IMG/VR virus record: IMGVR_UViG_3300005605_000004 | Span: 1 to 50,943 of that record | DNA: 50,943 bases | Origin: a virus | Reading direction: 5' to 3' (one strand) | In this document: in pieces, positions 50,864 to 50,943 of the stretch | Layout: each line of letters begins with the position of its first letter | Position numbering within the stretch: the stretch's first letter is position 1 | Program-made: the position numbers and the translations under genes | Notes under the pieces: generated by a model | Told to the model about the DNA's origin: nothing | The model's input: the letters and a program-made list of their open reading frames with translations, nothing else | Databases searched by the model: none

Positions 50864-50943
50864 AGTTCTTGACGGAGATACTATCGATGTACTTATCGAT
50901 TTGGGATTTGATCTCTATAAAAAGGAGAGAGTTAGAATCGCTG
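50799..50943 (+). CDS. Staphylococcal-nuclease-type thermonuclease, cut by the window end
   Basis: The first 48 residues contain the family start T-E-I-V-K-V-L-D-G-D-T-I-D-V-L-I-D-L-G-F, followed by K-K-E-R-V-R-I-A, where the next residues would be the catalytic region. D-G-D-T is the calcium-binding start and R of V-R-I is a usual active-site residue. Two ATG starts are possible (50799 or 50808). Such nucleases are common in cyanophages, where they may help degrade host DNA or recycle nucleotides. The gene continues beyond the window. Confidence 0.8.
   Translation, partial: MGAMVPPSRKSCYNFRVTEIVKVLDGDTIDVLIDLGFDLYKKERVRIA

Overview
The window is a densely packed, AT-rich stretch of a T4-like (tailed, contractile) marine bacteriophage. 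Every supported gene is on the + strand, and neighbours often share TAATG or ATGA overlaps. The gene order is that of the T4 virion cluster: baseplate wedge gp25-gp6-gp7-gp8, then large tail and fibre proteins, then neck and sheath-terminator genes gp13-gp14-gp15 and small terminase gp16. The late-promoter octamer TATAAATA, the characteristic giant fibre proteins, a phage purN and a staphylococcal-nuclease-type gene point to a cyanophage of the Prochlorococcus/Synechococcus type (Kyanoviridae-like). A T4-like pelagiphage is a less likely alternative. No host gene, tRNA or integrase is visible.

Layout. 1-14345: baseplate wedge (gp25 with its 5' end missing and a frameshift, gp6, a 3436-aa gp7 homologue, gp8). 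14365-14409: a rho-independent terminator back to back with a late promoter. 14446-43162: tail and host-contact region, with a 2695-aa DUF4815-type protein, a 68-aa coiled-coil protein, a 1799-aa fibre-like protein with cupredoxin-like segments, a 166-aa protein, a 3914-aa giant fibre with a nine-copy repeat array, a 380-aa probable fibre-tip protein with propeller-like repeats, and two conserved-looking proteins of unknown role. 43119-45453: a non-structural cassette with a U32-like/methyltransferase fusion and a 2-oxoglutarate/Fe(II) oxygenase. 45484-49130: small coiled-coil protein, gp13, gp14, gp15, gp16 and a small unknown protein. 49135 to the end: small ORFs, host-type promoter candidates, the auxiliary gene purN, short membrane proteins and the start of a thermonuclease. 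This looks like the passage from late genes to early or metabolic genes.

The structural proteins appear to be built from a shared kit of modules. GSGYT-type beta repeats occur in six proteins, including neck protein gp14. A helical module occurs in both gp7 and the giant fibre. YHYH-like, cupredoxin-like and dockerin-like segments occur once or twice each. The four largest ORFs encode 11,844 residues, about 70% of the window. The most unusual non-structural element is the U32-like/methyltransferase plus oxygenase pair, which suggests a modification activity (target unknown) expressed with the late genes.

No stretch over 300 bases lacks a gene. The longest gaps (about 100 bases or less) hold promoters, one terminator and one hairpin.
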